A stretch of DNA of 64,000 nt, taken from contig NZ_JALJWH010000001.1 in NCBI RefSeq assembly GCF_024168825.1, positions 1,302,001-1,366,000 of the forward strand, read 5' to 3'. Every line of letters begins with the position of its first letter. Within the stretch, counting starts at the first letter, position 1. Of the stretch, positions 63,968-64,000 are shown one piece after another. The position numbers and the translations under genes are program-made. The notes below the pieces were generated by a model. That model saw nothing but the letters and a program-made list of their open reading frames with translations, did no database searches and had not been told where the DNA came from. The DNA comes from Paenarthrobacter sp. A20 (lineage in GTDB: Bacteria > Actinomycetota > Actinomycetes > Actinomycetales > Micrococcaceae).

Positions 63968-64000
63968 TTTACCCGCGGGGTGGACCTCAGCCTGCGCCCA

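Overview
The window is high-GC actinobacterial DNA, most likely from the Micrococcaceae (Arthrobacter/Paenarthrobacter type). The support is a mycothiol-type maleylpyruvate isomerase, DtxR/IdeR-like iron boxes, a CrtR-like MarR gene divergent from a carotenoid operon, many ATGA-coupled genes, frequent GTG/TTG starts and GAF-ANTAR and Suc_Fer family proteins. The genus is inferred from gene content, not from a marker gene. No tRNA, rRNA, CRISPR array, insertion sequence or prophage was seen.

Layout. 1-5 kb: carotenoid operon idi-crtE-crtB-crtI (crtI runs off the left edge), a divergent MarR regulator and a CPBP-type membrane protein. 5-7.2 kb: a degenerate EAL protein and an SGNH hydrolase whose stop codons interlock. 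7.2-13.5 kb: a complete 3-hydroxybenzoate/gentisate pathway in two divergent arms around an IclR regulator, with a TTCTG-N5-CAGAA dyad in front of each arm. 13.6-17.5 kb: AlkD-like protein, MmyB-type regulator and ilvD. 17.6-20.3 kb: formaldehyde-fixing hxlB-hxlA, divergent from a LuxR-type regulator with a degenerate kinase-like body. 20.3-28.2 kb: high-affinity potassium operon, small ORF-kdpF-A-B-C-D-E. 28.3-31.1 kb: small genes, a GAF-ANTAR RNA-binding regulator and gene debris. 31.1-36.7 kb: AraC regulator with a polyol ABC uptake and dehydrogenase operon that has no ATPase gene. 37-50 kb: mostly housekeeping and transport genes (glutaminase, MFS exporter, 5-oxoprolinase remnants, DUF445, glycerophosphodiesterase, AzlCD, TetR, O-methyltransferase, GNAT). 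51-54.5 kb: a repeat-rich DGGA peptide directly coupled to a JmjC-type oxygenase, then a Suc_Fer ferredoxin-like protein and a spermidine-synthase-like protein. 54.5-64 kb: siderophore/iron locus with an asymmetric heterodimeric ABC pair facing an AraC regulator, a binding protein, a siderophore-interacting reductase, two FecCD permeases and an ATPase; iron boxes lie at both promoters.

The strongest candidate for an undescribed system is the DGGA peptide/JmjC oxygenase/Suc_Fer cluster (51060-53519), which looks like a peptide-modification unit. Other notable points are the complementary degeneracy of the two iron-locus ABC subunits, an unannotated 37-codon gene leading the kdp operon, and sensor-like regulators that have lost catalytic residues.
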